Positions 8,418 through 16,249 of a stretch of DNA of 64,000 bases are shown one piece after another. Origin of the DNA: Chryseobacterium lactis (GTDB lineage Bacteria; Bacteroidota; Bacteroidia; Flavobacteriales; Weeksellaceae); the NCBI RefSeq assembly GCF_003815875.1, contig NZ_CP033924.1, forward strand, positions 4,526,001 through 4,590,000, written 5' to 3'. Under the pieces are notes generated by a model. That model was given only the letters and a program-made list of their open reading frames with translations. It was not told the origin of the DNA and did not search any database. The position numbers and the translations under genes are program-made. Positions within the stretch are counted from its first letter, which is position 1. The number at the start of each line of letters is the position of its first letter.

Positions 8418-8832
8418 AGCTATTAATTTATTTAAGTTGATTCTCAATTGCGTTATTTACCAATTACAAAGATGAGTATTCCATATACAAACGTCACACA
8501 AGTTCAACCCAACTTGTGTAAGATTTTATCAAACATAAAGTCATTGTCTCTTAATTTACGATGAACCGTTCTTACTATCTTTTTTTTACAAGTAGTAAAA
8601 ATGGTCGGCTGAATTAAATCATATAGAACTGCTACTGAATGGTTAATTTTCAATTTCCCCAAGTTTAACCCAAGTTGTGAAAAATTGCTGCACATATTTG
8701 CAGCTGACATTAGGATTTTATGCTCGGTTGATCTTATTCTTGAATACTTTGATGCGGCGTGAAATGTCGCTATTAACTTCATCCATTGATTAAAAAAAGC
8801 TACCTTTGGGCCATAAATATGCGGCGATAGAT
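8418..8832. other. Intergenic regulatory stretch between rteC-like gene and copper module
   Basis: No convincing gene is present in this stretch of about 415 bp. It holds a perfect inverted repeat at 8496-8519 and a related motif (CAAGTTTAACCCAAGTTG) near 8661-8678. A TACCTTTG -7-like box lies at 8801-8808, ahead of the rightward small gene. Confidence 0.5.
8496..8519. promoter_or_regulatory. Palindrome upstream of rteC-like gene
   Basis: ACACAAGTT and AACTTGTGT are perfect nine-base arms around CAACCC, about 80 bp upstream of the rteC-like start codon. The core AAGTT-N6-AACTT also occurs upstream of the AraC gene (1071-1086, spacer GGGTTT). It may be a binding site for a shared element regulator. 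Confidence 0.5.
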
Positions 8833-9228
8833 TTGAGAAAATTCTCTAAAATAGCAACTCCCTTTTTGGCTTTCATAATGCTTTTTGGAATTATGAGGAA
8901 CAATCTGTTGTATGTTATTTATGAGTACGATACGGCTCTTTTCATCAGCCTGTTTTGTGAAAACCAAAATAAACCTCAACTCAAGTGTAATGGGAAGTGT
9001 AAGCTTGCCAAAATGCTTAAAGAGCAGAAAGAAGAAGAGGCAGCAAAAGTATTGAAACAGCTGCAAACAGAGGTGTTATACTATCCCCAACCTGTATTTA
9101 CCTATCCTTCCAGACCGGAAAAGTTTGAAGAGGTAAAAAGGAAACATCCTTTGAGCAATCAAAGTTTGTATTCATTCCTGTTCACTATGAGGAATGACAA
9201 ACCTCCGGAATATTTTACATCCATATAA
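8833..9228 (+). CDS. Small membrane-anchored CNGKC-motif protein
   Basis: I do not recognise a defined function. The protein (about 131 aa) has one hydrophobic segment near the N-terminus (ATPFLAFIMLFGIM) and then a cysteine cluster FCENQNKPQLKCNGKCKLAKM. This pattern recurs in small Bacteroidota proteins encoded beside metal-related TonB receptors. The remainder is polar and Lys/Glu-rich. The best start is the TTG at 8833. An in-frame TTG at 8806 would overlap the TACCTTTG promoter-like box, so it is unlikely. The gene precedes a YtkA-like lipoprotein and an OprC-like receptor on the same strand. The three cysteines could bind copper; this is inference. Confidence 0.7.
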   Translation: MRKFSKIATPFLAFIMLFGIMRNNLLYVIYEYDTALFISLFCENQNKPQLKCNGKCKLAKMLKEQKEEEAAKVLKQLQTEVLYYPQPVFTYPSRPEKFEEVKRKHPLSNQSLYSFLFTMRNDKPPEYFTSI

Positions 9229-9250
9229 TTCTATAGTATTAGGTGTGGTT

Positions 9251-9317
9251 GCTGTTTAGATACCAGAACTTTCTTTGTTCTGAATGCTAATGGTATGCGG
9301 CATTACGATTAAACAGC
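9251..9317 (+). ncRNA. Candidate structured leader with alternative helices
   Basis: Outer arms GCTGTTTA (9251-9258) and TAAACAGC (9310-9317) enclose an inner hairpin, CAGAAC/GTTCTG (9264-9282). Two competing helices also lie inside: ATACCA/TGGTAT, and AATGC/GCATT (9283-9304). The element is about 140 bp upstream of the lipoprotein start in the copper module. It could be a cis-regulatory RNA or a protein operator. It matches no family that I can name. Confidence 0.35.
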
Positions 9318-9457
9318 AGTCAGACTTGTCTTTTTCGGCGTGCAGATAGCTGATAACTTTTTGCGGTTATTAGATTTGATATGCCCGGTAAAATAAATTT
9401 CAGTTGGAATACATCCGATTCCAGCTAAACGTAGTTAACTATAAAAATTTTCAGAAA

Positions 9458-10303
9458 ATGAATACTCTAAAAATATTAAAATACTTTCTTATTATAATTG
9501 CGGGCAGCTTCCTTATTTCCTGTTCTAAAGATGATAATCCCATTATTGAGAATGAACTTAATGGCCTGAAATTGGTAACAACGTTATCCAATACAACACA
9601 TAAGGTGGAATTGTATACCCTCAATGGAAAATTACAAACAGGCTTCAATAATATCTTTTTTCAGATCAAAAATACAGATGGTACGACAATCGATAATGCC
9701 ACGGCATCCTGGATTCCGGAAATGAATATGATGAGCATGAAACATTCCTGTCCATATTCAGAGATAAGCAAAGCCAAAAATTCAACATCTACCTACATGG
9801 GCTTTATTGTCTTCCAGATGGCGGGAAGTGAAAGCGAATATTGGGACCTGAACCTGAACTATTCTATAAATGGTAAGGATTATACGATTAAAGACAGAAT
9901 ATCGGTAGTTGAAGCAAACAGACGGGTAGTTGAATCTTTTCAGGGCAGTGACAGCAAACGGTATATATTGGCCATGGTAGAGCCAACGGCTCCTAAGGTT
10001 GCCATTAATGATATGAAAGCCGTGTTGTACCGTATGGATGGGATGATGAATTTTCCTGTAGTGGACAACTACAAAATTGTAATAGACCCGAGAATGCCCG
10101 GTATGGCCAACCATAGTTCGCCTAATAATACAGACCTGGTACAGGGGACAGACAAAATGTATCAGGGCAAATTAAGCCTCACAATGACCGGGTACTGGAA
10201 AATCAATTTACAGCTACTTGATTCGATTGGTACAGTGATAAAGGGGGAGAAAGTAACGGAAACAAACGAAGGTAGCAGTATTTATTTTGAGTTGGAATTC
10301 TAA
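9458..10303 (+). CDS. Lipoprotein with two YtkA/FixH-like domains
   Basis: This exported lipoprotein has a lipobox FLISC (Cys near residue 21 from this start) after a hydrophobic signal sequence. Two repeated beta-rich domains follow. The first contains the Met/His-rich WIPEMNMMSMKHSCPYSE. The second contains DPRMPGMANHSSPNN and YQGKLSLTMTGYW, as in YtkA/FixH-type domains that are often linked to copper handling. The ATG at 9458 gives a proper signal peptide; the longer in-frame start at 9404 does not. The gene lies about 70 bp before an OprC-like TonB receptor, so the protein may present or receive copper at the outer membrane. Metal identity is inferred from motif and context. Confidence 0.78.
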   Translation: MNTLKILKYFLIIIAGSFLISCSKDDNPIIENELNGLKLVTTLSNTTHKVELYTLNGKLQTGFNNIFFQIKNTDGTTIDNATASWIPEMNMMSMKHSCPYSEISKAKNSTSTYMGFIVFQMAGSESEYWDLNLNYSINGKDYTIKDRISVVEANRRVVESFQGSDSKRYILAMVEPTAPKVAINDMKAVLYRMDGMMNFPVVDNYKIVIDPRMPGMANHSSPNNTDLVQGTDKMYQGKLSLTMTGYWKINLQLLDSIGTVIKGEKVTETNEGSSIYFELEF

Positions 10304-10376
10304 CATTCTCTAAAAGTGCGTAACGATCCGGGCAGAGACTTCGCTTTCTGCCGGTATCGTACCTAATTTTTTTATC

Positions 10377-12383
10377 ATGTATCGATCATTCATAATTATT
10401 ATAACTATGGTGTTGTGGTCAGGGAAAGGTTTTTCCCAGACAGATACAACACGGAGACAAGATTCACTCCGATCTGAACAGTTACAGGAGGTTATCGTTA
10501 TATCCCAACGCAACCTGAAAGATAACACAACCAAGCCTCTGGCAACACTGGACCATTACCTTGAAAAGTCTGGTATGGTCAATATGATCAGACGGGGCAG
10601 CTATGCCTGGGAACCTTTTCTGAACGGTATGGCTACAGAACGCAGTGTCATCACCATTGATGGTATGAGGATCTACGCTGCTTGCACTGACAAGATGGAC
10701 CCTATTACATCTTATGTTGAGGTTACCAATCTGGCAAGAGCGACCATCCACAGCGGATCTGCCAGTTCAACGGGTGGATCAACCATCGCCGGGACCCTGG
10801 ATCTTGTCAGAAAAAAGGGTTCATTTGGTCAGAGCGCATTGAACGGCATGGCTTTTACCGGATTTGAGACTAACAATAAACAAAAAATAGTAGGAGGATC
10901 TCTGAATTACTCACATCCTAAATTCTTCTCAGATGTAGACTTCACCATTCGGGACGCAGTTAATTATCGTGCAGGGGGCGGTCAGGAGATACAGTACTCA
11001 CAGTTTACCAAATACAATATCTCAGCACAGGCTGGTTATAAAATAAAAGAACACCAACAAATAGAGGCGTCATTAATCTATGACAAGGCATTAGATGTAG
11101 GTTACCCCGCATTGCCCATGGATGTTTCCCTTGCCAAAGCACTTATTGGTTCAGTCTCCTACACCCGTCATCACATATCGCCGCTGATATATCAATGGCA
11201 GACCAAGGTTTATTACAATGATGTTACACATGTCATGGACGATACTAAACGGCCCAATGTACCCATTAGAATGGATATGCCAGGATGGAGTAAGACTGCT
11301 GGCTTTTATTCGATGTTGCAGGGCACTTCCAACCGGCATGACTGGAAAGCTAACCTCAGTGGTCATTATAACAAATCATTGGCTGAGATGACCATGTTTT
11401 CGAATACGCCAAACGAAAAAGACATGTTCATGCTGACGTGGCCGGGAGTACAGACCTATTACGGAGACCTGTTCATTGAAGACAAGTATGCGCTATCTGA
11501 TAGATGGAATGCAACATTTAGTGCGGGACTGGCGGTACATCATAATAACATCGATAATCAATTTGGACTGGAAAGCTTAAGGATATTTTATCCTGAGATG
11601 CCCGGCAGCAAAATCCGGTTACTGAAAAGGCTTTCAGCTTCCGTTAGACATGATGCCGCTAATTGGAGCTATACTTTTGGTGCGGCTTATGGAGAGCGTG
11701 CTCCAAGTGTCTCAGAAGGTTATGGCTTCTATCTTTTCAACAGTTTTGACCGATTTGATTATATCGGCAACCCTAATATGCGTAATGAAAAATCCACAAG
11801 TGTAAATGCAAGTCTAGCCTATCAGAAAGCAGCCTTTACGGCCAAAATTAGTGGTTCGTACTTCTATATAGATGATTACATTTTAGGCAGACCAAGAAAC
11901 GGCCTGAGCGTAATGACAATTGGTGCCTATGGGATAAAAGTATACGAACAGCTAAAATACGCTACCATCCTCAATACTTCCATTGACTTAGGGTACCAGG
12001 TTACAAAGGAATTTCTATGGACCGGCCAATTGGGATATCGGAGAGGTACGGGCGAAAATGGCCTGTTATTGCCATTGATGCAACCATTTACCTATAATTC
12101 GGGTGTAACATTTTTCAGAAAATCCTTCTCCGCTGATGCGTCAATCAACGGCTCTTCCAGCCATACACGTTACAACCCTGAGTTTGGTGAAAAAGGTTTG
12201 CCTGCGTACGCTGTCTTTAATCTTTCTCTCGCCAATCGCTTTAAATTCAATGGCCCACAAGCACTTACTTTGAAAACAGGGGTGGAGAACCTATTCGATC
12301 GTAACTATACGACTTTTGCGGATTGGAACAGAATTCCTAGAATTGGCAGAAACTTTTTTATAAATCTGATATGGAACTTCTAA
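10377..12383 (+). CDS. TonB-dependent outer-membrane receptor, OprC/NosA-like copper type
   Basis: This 668 aa protein has a signal peptide (to about residue 20), a plug domain beginning LQEVIVISQRN, and a C-terminal 22-strand-type barrel ending in aromatic NLIWNF. The plug contains AACTDKMDPITSY, in which Cys103-x3-Met107 reproduces the CxxxM motif known for the copper site of Pseudomonas OprC. The barrel contains THVMDD (His285-x-Met287), equivalent to the HxM half of that site. The plug also has the GSYAWEPFLNGM and STGGSTIAGTLDLV stretches seen in NosA/OprC proteins. Copper uptake is therefore likely, supported by the adjacent YtkA-like lipoprotein. A shared terminator lies downstream at 12465-12500. 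Confidence 0.85.
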   Translation: MYRSFIIIITMVLWSGKGFSQTDTTRRQDSLRSEQLQEVIVISQRNLKDNTTKPLATLDHYLEKSGMVNMIRRGSYAWEPFLNGMATERSVITIDGMRIYAACTDKMDPITSYVEVTNLARATIHSGSASSTGGSTIAGTLDLVRKKGSFGQSALNGMAFTGFETNNKQKIVGGSLNYSHPKFFSDVDFTIRDAVNYRAGGGQEIQYSQFTKYNISAQAGYKIKEHQQIEASLIYDKALDVGYPALPMDVSLAKALIGSVSYTRHHISPLIYQWQTKVYYNDVTHVMDDTKRPNVPIRMDMPGWSKTAGFYSMLQGTSNRHDWKANLSGHYNKSLAEMTMFSNTPNEKDMFMLTWPGVQTYYGDLFIEDKYALSDRWNATFSAGLAVHHNNIDNQFGLESLRIFYPEMPGSKIRLLKRLSASVRHDAANWSYTFGAAYGERAPSVSEGYGFYLFNSFDRFDYIGNPNMRNEKSTSVNASLAYQKAAFTAKISGSYFYIDDYILGRPRNGLSVMTIGAYGIKVYEQLKYATILNTSIDLGYQVTKEFLWTGQLGYRRGTGENGLLLPLMQPFTYNSGVTFFRKSFSADASINGSSSHTRYNPEFGEKGLPAYAVFNLSLANRFKFNGPQALTLKTGVENLFDRNYTTFADWNRIPRIGRNFFINLIWNF

Positions 12384-12464
12384 ATCTATTTTTCTCTGCA
12401 GGTAAAGAGCGTTAGTGCTACCCCCTTAATTATTACTATTGGAAAAGGGGTTAAGATATATAAA

Positions 12465-12500
12465 AAAATTAGACTGAATCTTTTGGTTCAGTCTAATTTT
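12465..12500. terminator. Bidirectional terminator after the TonB receptor
   Basis: AAAATTAGACTGAA and TTCAGTCTAATTTT are perfect 14-base arms with an 8-base loop, flanked by A- and T-rich ends. It lies between the convergent receptor gene and the His-rich peptide gene, so it can serve both. Confidence 0.85.
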
Positions 12501-12508
12501 ATGTTGTG

Positions 12509-12706
12509 CTACTTTTCTTTATTCTTATCGTGATGCTCTTTTTCATCATGATGCTCATCCTCTGGATGGTGCTCTTTTTCTTTATGATGCTCCATCTCAT
12601 CAGCGTGTTCCTTACCCTCATGATGCTCCTTGTGCGGATGGTGTTCCTGATGTTCGTGGTGCTCAGGATGTTTGTGTGATTCCTTTTTTTGCTCTTCGTT
12701 GTTCAT
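12509..12706 (-). CDS. Histidine-rich small protein
   Basis: This 65 aa protein contains 19 histidines, mostly as HH pairs separated by Glu/Lys (EHHEHQEHH-type repeats), and only a few hydrophobic residues. It has no signal peptide or membrane segment. Such peptides commonly act as metal buffers or chaperones for Ni, Zn, Cu or Co. Here it sits between a copper-type receptor and a metal-efflux operon. Low complexity means the ORF could in principle be fortuitous, but the ATG, the regular repeat and the shared terminator favour a real gene. Metal binding is inferred from composition only. Confidence 0.65.
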   Translation of the reverse strand: MNNEEQKKESHKHPEHHEHQEHHPHKEHHEGKEHADEMEHHKEKEHHPEDEHHDEKEHHDKNKEK

Positions 12707-12808
12707 AACAATTTAATTTAAAAGTGAATACTATATGTTTACGTCCTTCTGGATATAAAAAGAACAAATAAGATGCCATATAGTTTCCTGTTTTTATTTA
12801 CAATTTTG

Positions 12809-13639
12809 TTAATCCAATTCTTCCATTCGTTTTAACAATTCAGTTTTTAAATTGTCAAGGAATTTCACTCTGTTAATTTTCCTATTTCTCAGTTCCAGAT
12901 AGATATGGTAGATATCCCCCAATTCAACATCAAACATAGTTTCAAATGTCCTGGATATCTCTTTAATGTCTGACCGTCCTTCATTGAATGCTCCGTAGGC
13001 ATTTAGTGCATATATAAGTTCTACCAGTGCAGATTTACTTGCCGTCCATTTAATTTTCTGCTCCTTGTTTTCTTTCACTAGTGGTAGACCTAGAGTATTT
13101 ATTAGTTTGTCCTCCAGATAAACCTGTATAAGGTCATTAGCTATGATCTTTGAAACTTTATAGTCATGGGATGTCGAAAAAGAATGATCTGACTCGAAAA
13201 AGAAAGTATCCAGATTAAGTTTGATATCGAAATTCCCCCGTACAAAATATTTGTGATCAAGATAATTACTGTTAGTGCGGTAATATTTATAAAATTCAAG
13301 ATTATTATCAAAAAATCTTTTCAGTTTGGAAAGCTCATTATTCAAGTATTTTTTAATATTTCGTTCTCCTCCGTAAGGACGCTTAGATTCAATCTTATAA
13401 ATGGCATTGTAATATATCAGCTTAGAAACAATCTTAGGCTTCAATTCTTTAAAGAAGTAGATTTCATCTTCAGTTTTTTCAAAACCTTTATCATCGATAA
13501 ACCTTTTTAACAATGAAATCTTCTTTAAAGTCAGTTCTATGAGCTTTTCCGACAATTGGAGGGTGTCTCCAATTTCAGAAGAATAAAAATTGGTTTCTTC
13601 ATCGAGTTCGGTAATAAGTTTTTGGCAATATTCAATCAC
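12809..13639 (-). CDS. RteC-family regulator (copy 2)
   Basis: This second RteC-type protein (276 aa) aligns with copy 1 from the first residue. Shared blocks include KPKIVSKLIYYNAIYKIES, FYKYYRTNSNYLDHKYFVRGN and ALVELIYALNAYGAFNEGR. Sequence identity is clearly partial, so this is an old paralogue rather than a recent duplication. The start is a GTG at 13639; no nearby ATG exists in frame, and alignment with copy 1 supports it. It lies at the downstream end of the leftward metal operon. It may control excision of a second, nested element or have taken on a local regulatory role. Confidence 0.83.
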   Translation of the reverse strand: MIEYCQKLITELDEETNFYSSEIGDTLQLSEKLIELTLKKISLLKRFIDDKGFEKTEDEIYFFKELKPKIVSKLIYYNAIYKIESKRPYGGERNIKKYLNNELSKLKRFFDNNLEFYKYYRTNSNYLDHKYFVRGNFDIKLNLDTFFFESDHSFSTSHDYKVSKIIANDLIQVYLEDKLINTLGLPLVKENKEQKIKWTASKSALVELIYALNAYGAFNEGRSDIKEISRTFETMFDVELGDIYHIYLELRNRKINRVKFLDNLKTELLKRMEELD

Positions 13640-13742
13640 TAAGTTTATTATTTATTGTTTGAAAATCGGTGAATTAAATTATAATCAAAAGCGTGCAATT
13701 TTAGTAAAATACATTATTTCTAAAGTTGCACTCAAAAAGCTC

Positions 13743-13973
13743 CTACCGAACAGTAGCTTTTGGATGCCCCTTTCCTGAAAGGTGAAGATAAACATGCTTT
13801 CCCTGCACAATTATTGCAATTATCAGGATGATGGACATGATCACGATCAAAAAAATCATAAACGGGGATTTTTTCTTCTTTCTATACTTTTGGTTCTGTG
13901 AACTCTGGTATGAATTAGTCCTCCGCTTTTTGACGGGTGATCGTCTTCTATGTATTTTTTTGTTTTTTTTCAT
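13743..13973 (-). CDS. Small basic single-span membrane protein
   Basis: This 76 aa protein begins with a strongly basic stretch (KKNKKIHRRR, VKKRR, KYRKKKK). One transmembrane helix follows, PFMIFLIVIMSIILIIAIIV, and then a short His-containing tail. The ATG at 13973 fits the 10 bp spacing from the PAP2 gene. An earlier in-frame start would overlap that gene and gives an unlikely N-terminus. No family is recognised. The positive-inside rule predicts a cytoplasmic basic N-terminus. It is the last but one gene of the leftward cargo operon. Confidence 0.6.
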   Translation of the reverse strand: MKKNKKIHRRRSPVKKRRTNSYQSSQNQKYRKKKKSPFMIFLIVIMSIILIIAIIVQGKHVYLHLSGKGHPKATVR

Positions 13974-13983
13974 TCTAAATCCT

Positions 13984-14754
13984 TTAAAAAACCAACAGAT
14001 AAGACATTCCAAGCCCTTTCGACTGATAATATGGAACGACCACACTTTTGTTATTCTTTTTCTTTCCGCTTATCAGGGTATTCATCTTTGGATATAGCCA
14101 ATAAGCGAGTTCGGTTGAAAGAATTCCGACTCCAGCTCCCGCAACCACATCTGTCATCCAATGTTTGTTGTTCAAGACTCTGTATACACCCGTAAACGCA
14201 GCAAACGGATAACCCGACAAACTCAACAGCAAATTGTTATCCCTATATTCCCTGTACATAAAATGCGCAGTTGAGAACGCTGTGGCTGCATGACCAGACG
14301 GAAATGATTTTCTATTGGAACCATCTGGTCTTTCTTCTGCAATTAGGTTTTTCGCGGGTGTAACGATAGCGGCCGATATCAGTTGGGAAGTTGCATAGAT
14401 AATTGTACGGTCTTTAAAACCGTGCTTACCCTTTATCCCGGCCAAATTCAATCCATACACCATTACCGCTGGAAAATATTGGGTATAATTGTCTAACGTT
14501 GTCTTTCCAGGCCTGTCATGGGCAACCTCTATCTTGGCAGAGAGATCCAGTTCTTTCATTGGCGGAATGGCGAAACTGATTGCGCCAGCCGAGATTAACG
14601 ACACCGGAAGAATGAGTTTACGATAACCTAACTTATAATTATTCGAATCGTTAACAATCGAATCCGGCTGTTCGGTCGTCATCACATTATCCTGAGCTAT
14701 GGTTAGTTTAGATGTGGTAAGTAAAAAAAAAATTAAAATTATTCTTGAAATCAT
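13984..14754 (-). CDS. PAP2-family membrane phosphatase
   Basis: This phosphatidic-acid phosphatase-type enzyme probably dephosphorylates lipid phosphates at the periplasmic face. The three PAP2 motifs are present: KNLIAEERP (KX6RP), SFPSGHAA (PSGH) and YRVLNNKHWMTD (RX5HX3D). A signal sequence (ISRIILIFFLLTTS) precedes them. The ATG at 14754 gives this signal peptide; a longer in-frame start would overlap the upstream ATPase gene. Possible roles are undecaprenyl-pyrophosphate recycling or lipid A modification, which the sequence cannot separate. It lies in the metal/ion cargo operon. Confidence 0.85.
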   Translation of the reverse strand: MISRIILIFFLLTTSKLTIAQDNVMTTEQPDSIVNDSNNYKLGYRKLILPVSLISAGAISFAIPPMKELDLSAKIEVAHDRPGKTTLDNYTQYFPAVMVYGLNLAGIKGKHGFKDRTIIYATSQLISAAIVTPAKNLIAEERPDGSNRKSFPSGHAATAFSTAHFMYREYRDNNLLLSLSGYPFAAFTGVYRVLNNKHWMTDVVAGAGVGILSTELAYWLYPKMNTLISGKKKNNKSVVVPYYQSKGLGMSYLLVF

Positions 14755-14779
14755 TTGATAATAGTCACTAATAAAAATT

Positions 14780-15328
14780 TTAAAGATTACGAAGGATGAA
14801 ATCAACACGTTCATCGGGTGGCAATACCGGAACCTGGATCACTGGGCATGGGGAGCGGTTATAAACATCGATGATCAGGTTATGAATTCGAATCTGCTCA
14901 TCCTCATCTTCCAGTCTAGCGTAATCATTGATCAACGGAAGTCTGTCAAGGATAAATACTTTCTGATAACAGAACTTCTTACACATTGTCACAAGTCTTG
15001 CGTCATATTCAATACCAAGAAATTCATAGTATGCCATCGCGTCCGGCAACGCCCTATCCAAAAAAGCCACTTGGTTTACGTCCAGCGTTGATTCCTCACT
15101 AATCTGCATGTTCAGAATATCCATTTGAAATTGCTCCTTGTTGCTTTTTATTTCTTCTATCGTACGGCCCTTTATCTTTTGGGTGTCAATATAATGTCTT
15201 GCCTGTTCGGCAATAGTCGCATATCCCCGTTCTGCCAGCAGTTCTATTACAGTGGTTTTACCTGTACACGGTCCCCCGGTAATTACGTACCAATTTGTCT
15301 TGATTTCTTTATGGTTGATGGTGTCCAT
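14780..15328 (-). CDS. AAA_28-type P-loop ATP-binding protein
   Basis: This 182 aa P-loop protein has a Walker A motif ITGGPCTGKTT near residues 17-26 and a likely Walker B or catalytic acid in VAFLDRALPDA. The pattern matches the AAA_28/NadR-like kinase-fold family, which comprises small stand-alone nucleotide-binding proteins. The substrate is unknown. It lies six bases downstream of the ATP-cone nuclease gene, so the pair is co-transcribed and may work together. Confidence 0.8.
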   Translation of the reverse strand: MDTINHKEIKTNWYVITGGPCTGKTTVIELLAERGYATIAEQARHYIDTQKIKGRTIEEIKSNKEQFQMDILNMQISEESTLDVNQVAFLDRALPDAMAYYEFLGIEYDARLVTMCKKFCYQKVFILDRLPLINDYARLEDEDEQIRIHNLIIDVYNRSPCPVIQVPVLPPDERVDFILRNL

Positions 15329-15334
15329 TATTAT

Positions 15335-16186
15335 CTATTTTGTTTGTTCACAAAGCATACGGCACTCATTAACCACTTCCCGGATCTTTGCCGGTGTCAG
15401 ACCTATCTGGATTAACATTTCCTGTTGTTGTAATAAAGTGCTGCACACAATTATATCATTAGCCAACAGAACCTTTTTATCCCTCTCTGTTAAGGAGATC
15501 AGGCAGGTTACCGGATACAGCCCGGAACGGTCTATGAGGTCCTTCAGCCCTTTATCTCTTGGATAATCCCATCCGACCAAAGACATTTTCATACATGTAC
15601 CGTACTGAATTGCATCTTCAGAAAAGCGGCCATTGGTCACTATCCAGCTTTGATGAAACTGGGGACCGTGACAACCGCTATCTTGCCACTGTTTTTCCAC
15701 ATCGAGAAATCTTGACTGGATGTACAACGGAATTTTGACATCACTAACAAATCCTTGCCGATTATGGAACTTGCATTCTATCATAATATGATGATCATCT
15801 TTAGTCGCTATCACATCTATTTCGTGTTTTACACAATGCCCCGGAACAATTACTCCTGTTCGTGTGCTATATCCCATAGATTCTAATATCGCTGAGGTAA
15901 GTTTTTCAAATGGAAAACCAGTAGGGCCCAGCGCCATGATCGCCTTTTTCAGGTTATATCTGGCCGAAGCAGGTTTTGCTATTTTTCTTAGCCATTTGAA
16001 AGCCGTCTTGTAGATATCTCGGGTCGCCATTCCATCGATAAGCTTGTCCTGCACTTTTTGCAGAACAAGCTCAACCTGCTGCGGAGGCGCTCCAGACCGG
16101 GACAGTGACTGTCTTAATTTATTACTGTCAAAAGCCACGCGCTGACCGGAAGCTTTTAAGATGTAAATATCTTTGTCTTTTTGCAT
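15335..16186 (-). CDS. ATP-cone / PD-(D/E)XK nuclease fusion
   Basis: This 283 aa protein joins two domains. Residues 5-90 resemble the ATP-cone nucleotide-sensing domain of ribonucleotide reductases and NrdR (LKASGQRVAFDSNKLRQSL). Residues 92-185 are an Mrr-like restriction-endonuclease fold with the catalytic set Asp124 (EIDVIA) and Glu137-x-Lys139 (MIECKF). A C-terminal helical region may be HhH-like. The natural reading is a nuclease gated by ATP/dATP. It sits between a metal-efflux ATPase and an AAA_28 protein, an unexpected place. The role could be defence or DNA repair; this is inferred from domains. Confidence 0.78.
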   Translation of the reverse strand: MQKDKDIYILKASGQRVAFDSNKLRQSLSRSGAPPQQVELVLQKVQDKLIDGMATRDIYKTAFKWLRKIAKPASARYNLKKAIMALGPTGFPFEKLTSAILESMGYSTRTGVIVPGHCVKHEIDVIATKDDHHIMIECKFHNRQGFVSDVKIPLYIQSRFLDVEKQWQDSGCHGPQFHQSWIVTNGRFSEDAIQYGTCMKMSLVGWDYPRDKGLKDLIDRSGLYPVTCLISLTERDKKVLLANDIIVCSTLLQQQEMLIQIGLTPAKIREVVNECRMLCEQTK

Positions 16187-16249
16187 AACCTCTTATCTTT
16201 AAACCTTAACACACGTTTCCATGCTGAAGGACAATTGTTGAATTGAAAG

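Noticed and set aside
8504..8782. A possible small gene between rteC and the copper module
   Set aside because: The composition is not protein-like, and the region contains palindromes and motif repeats that fit a control region.
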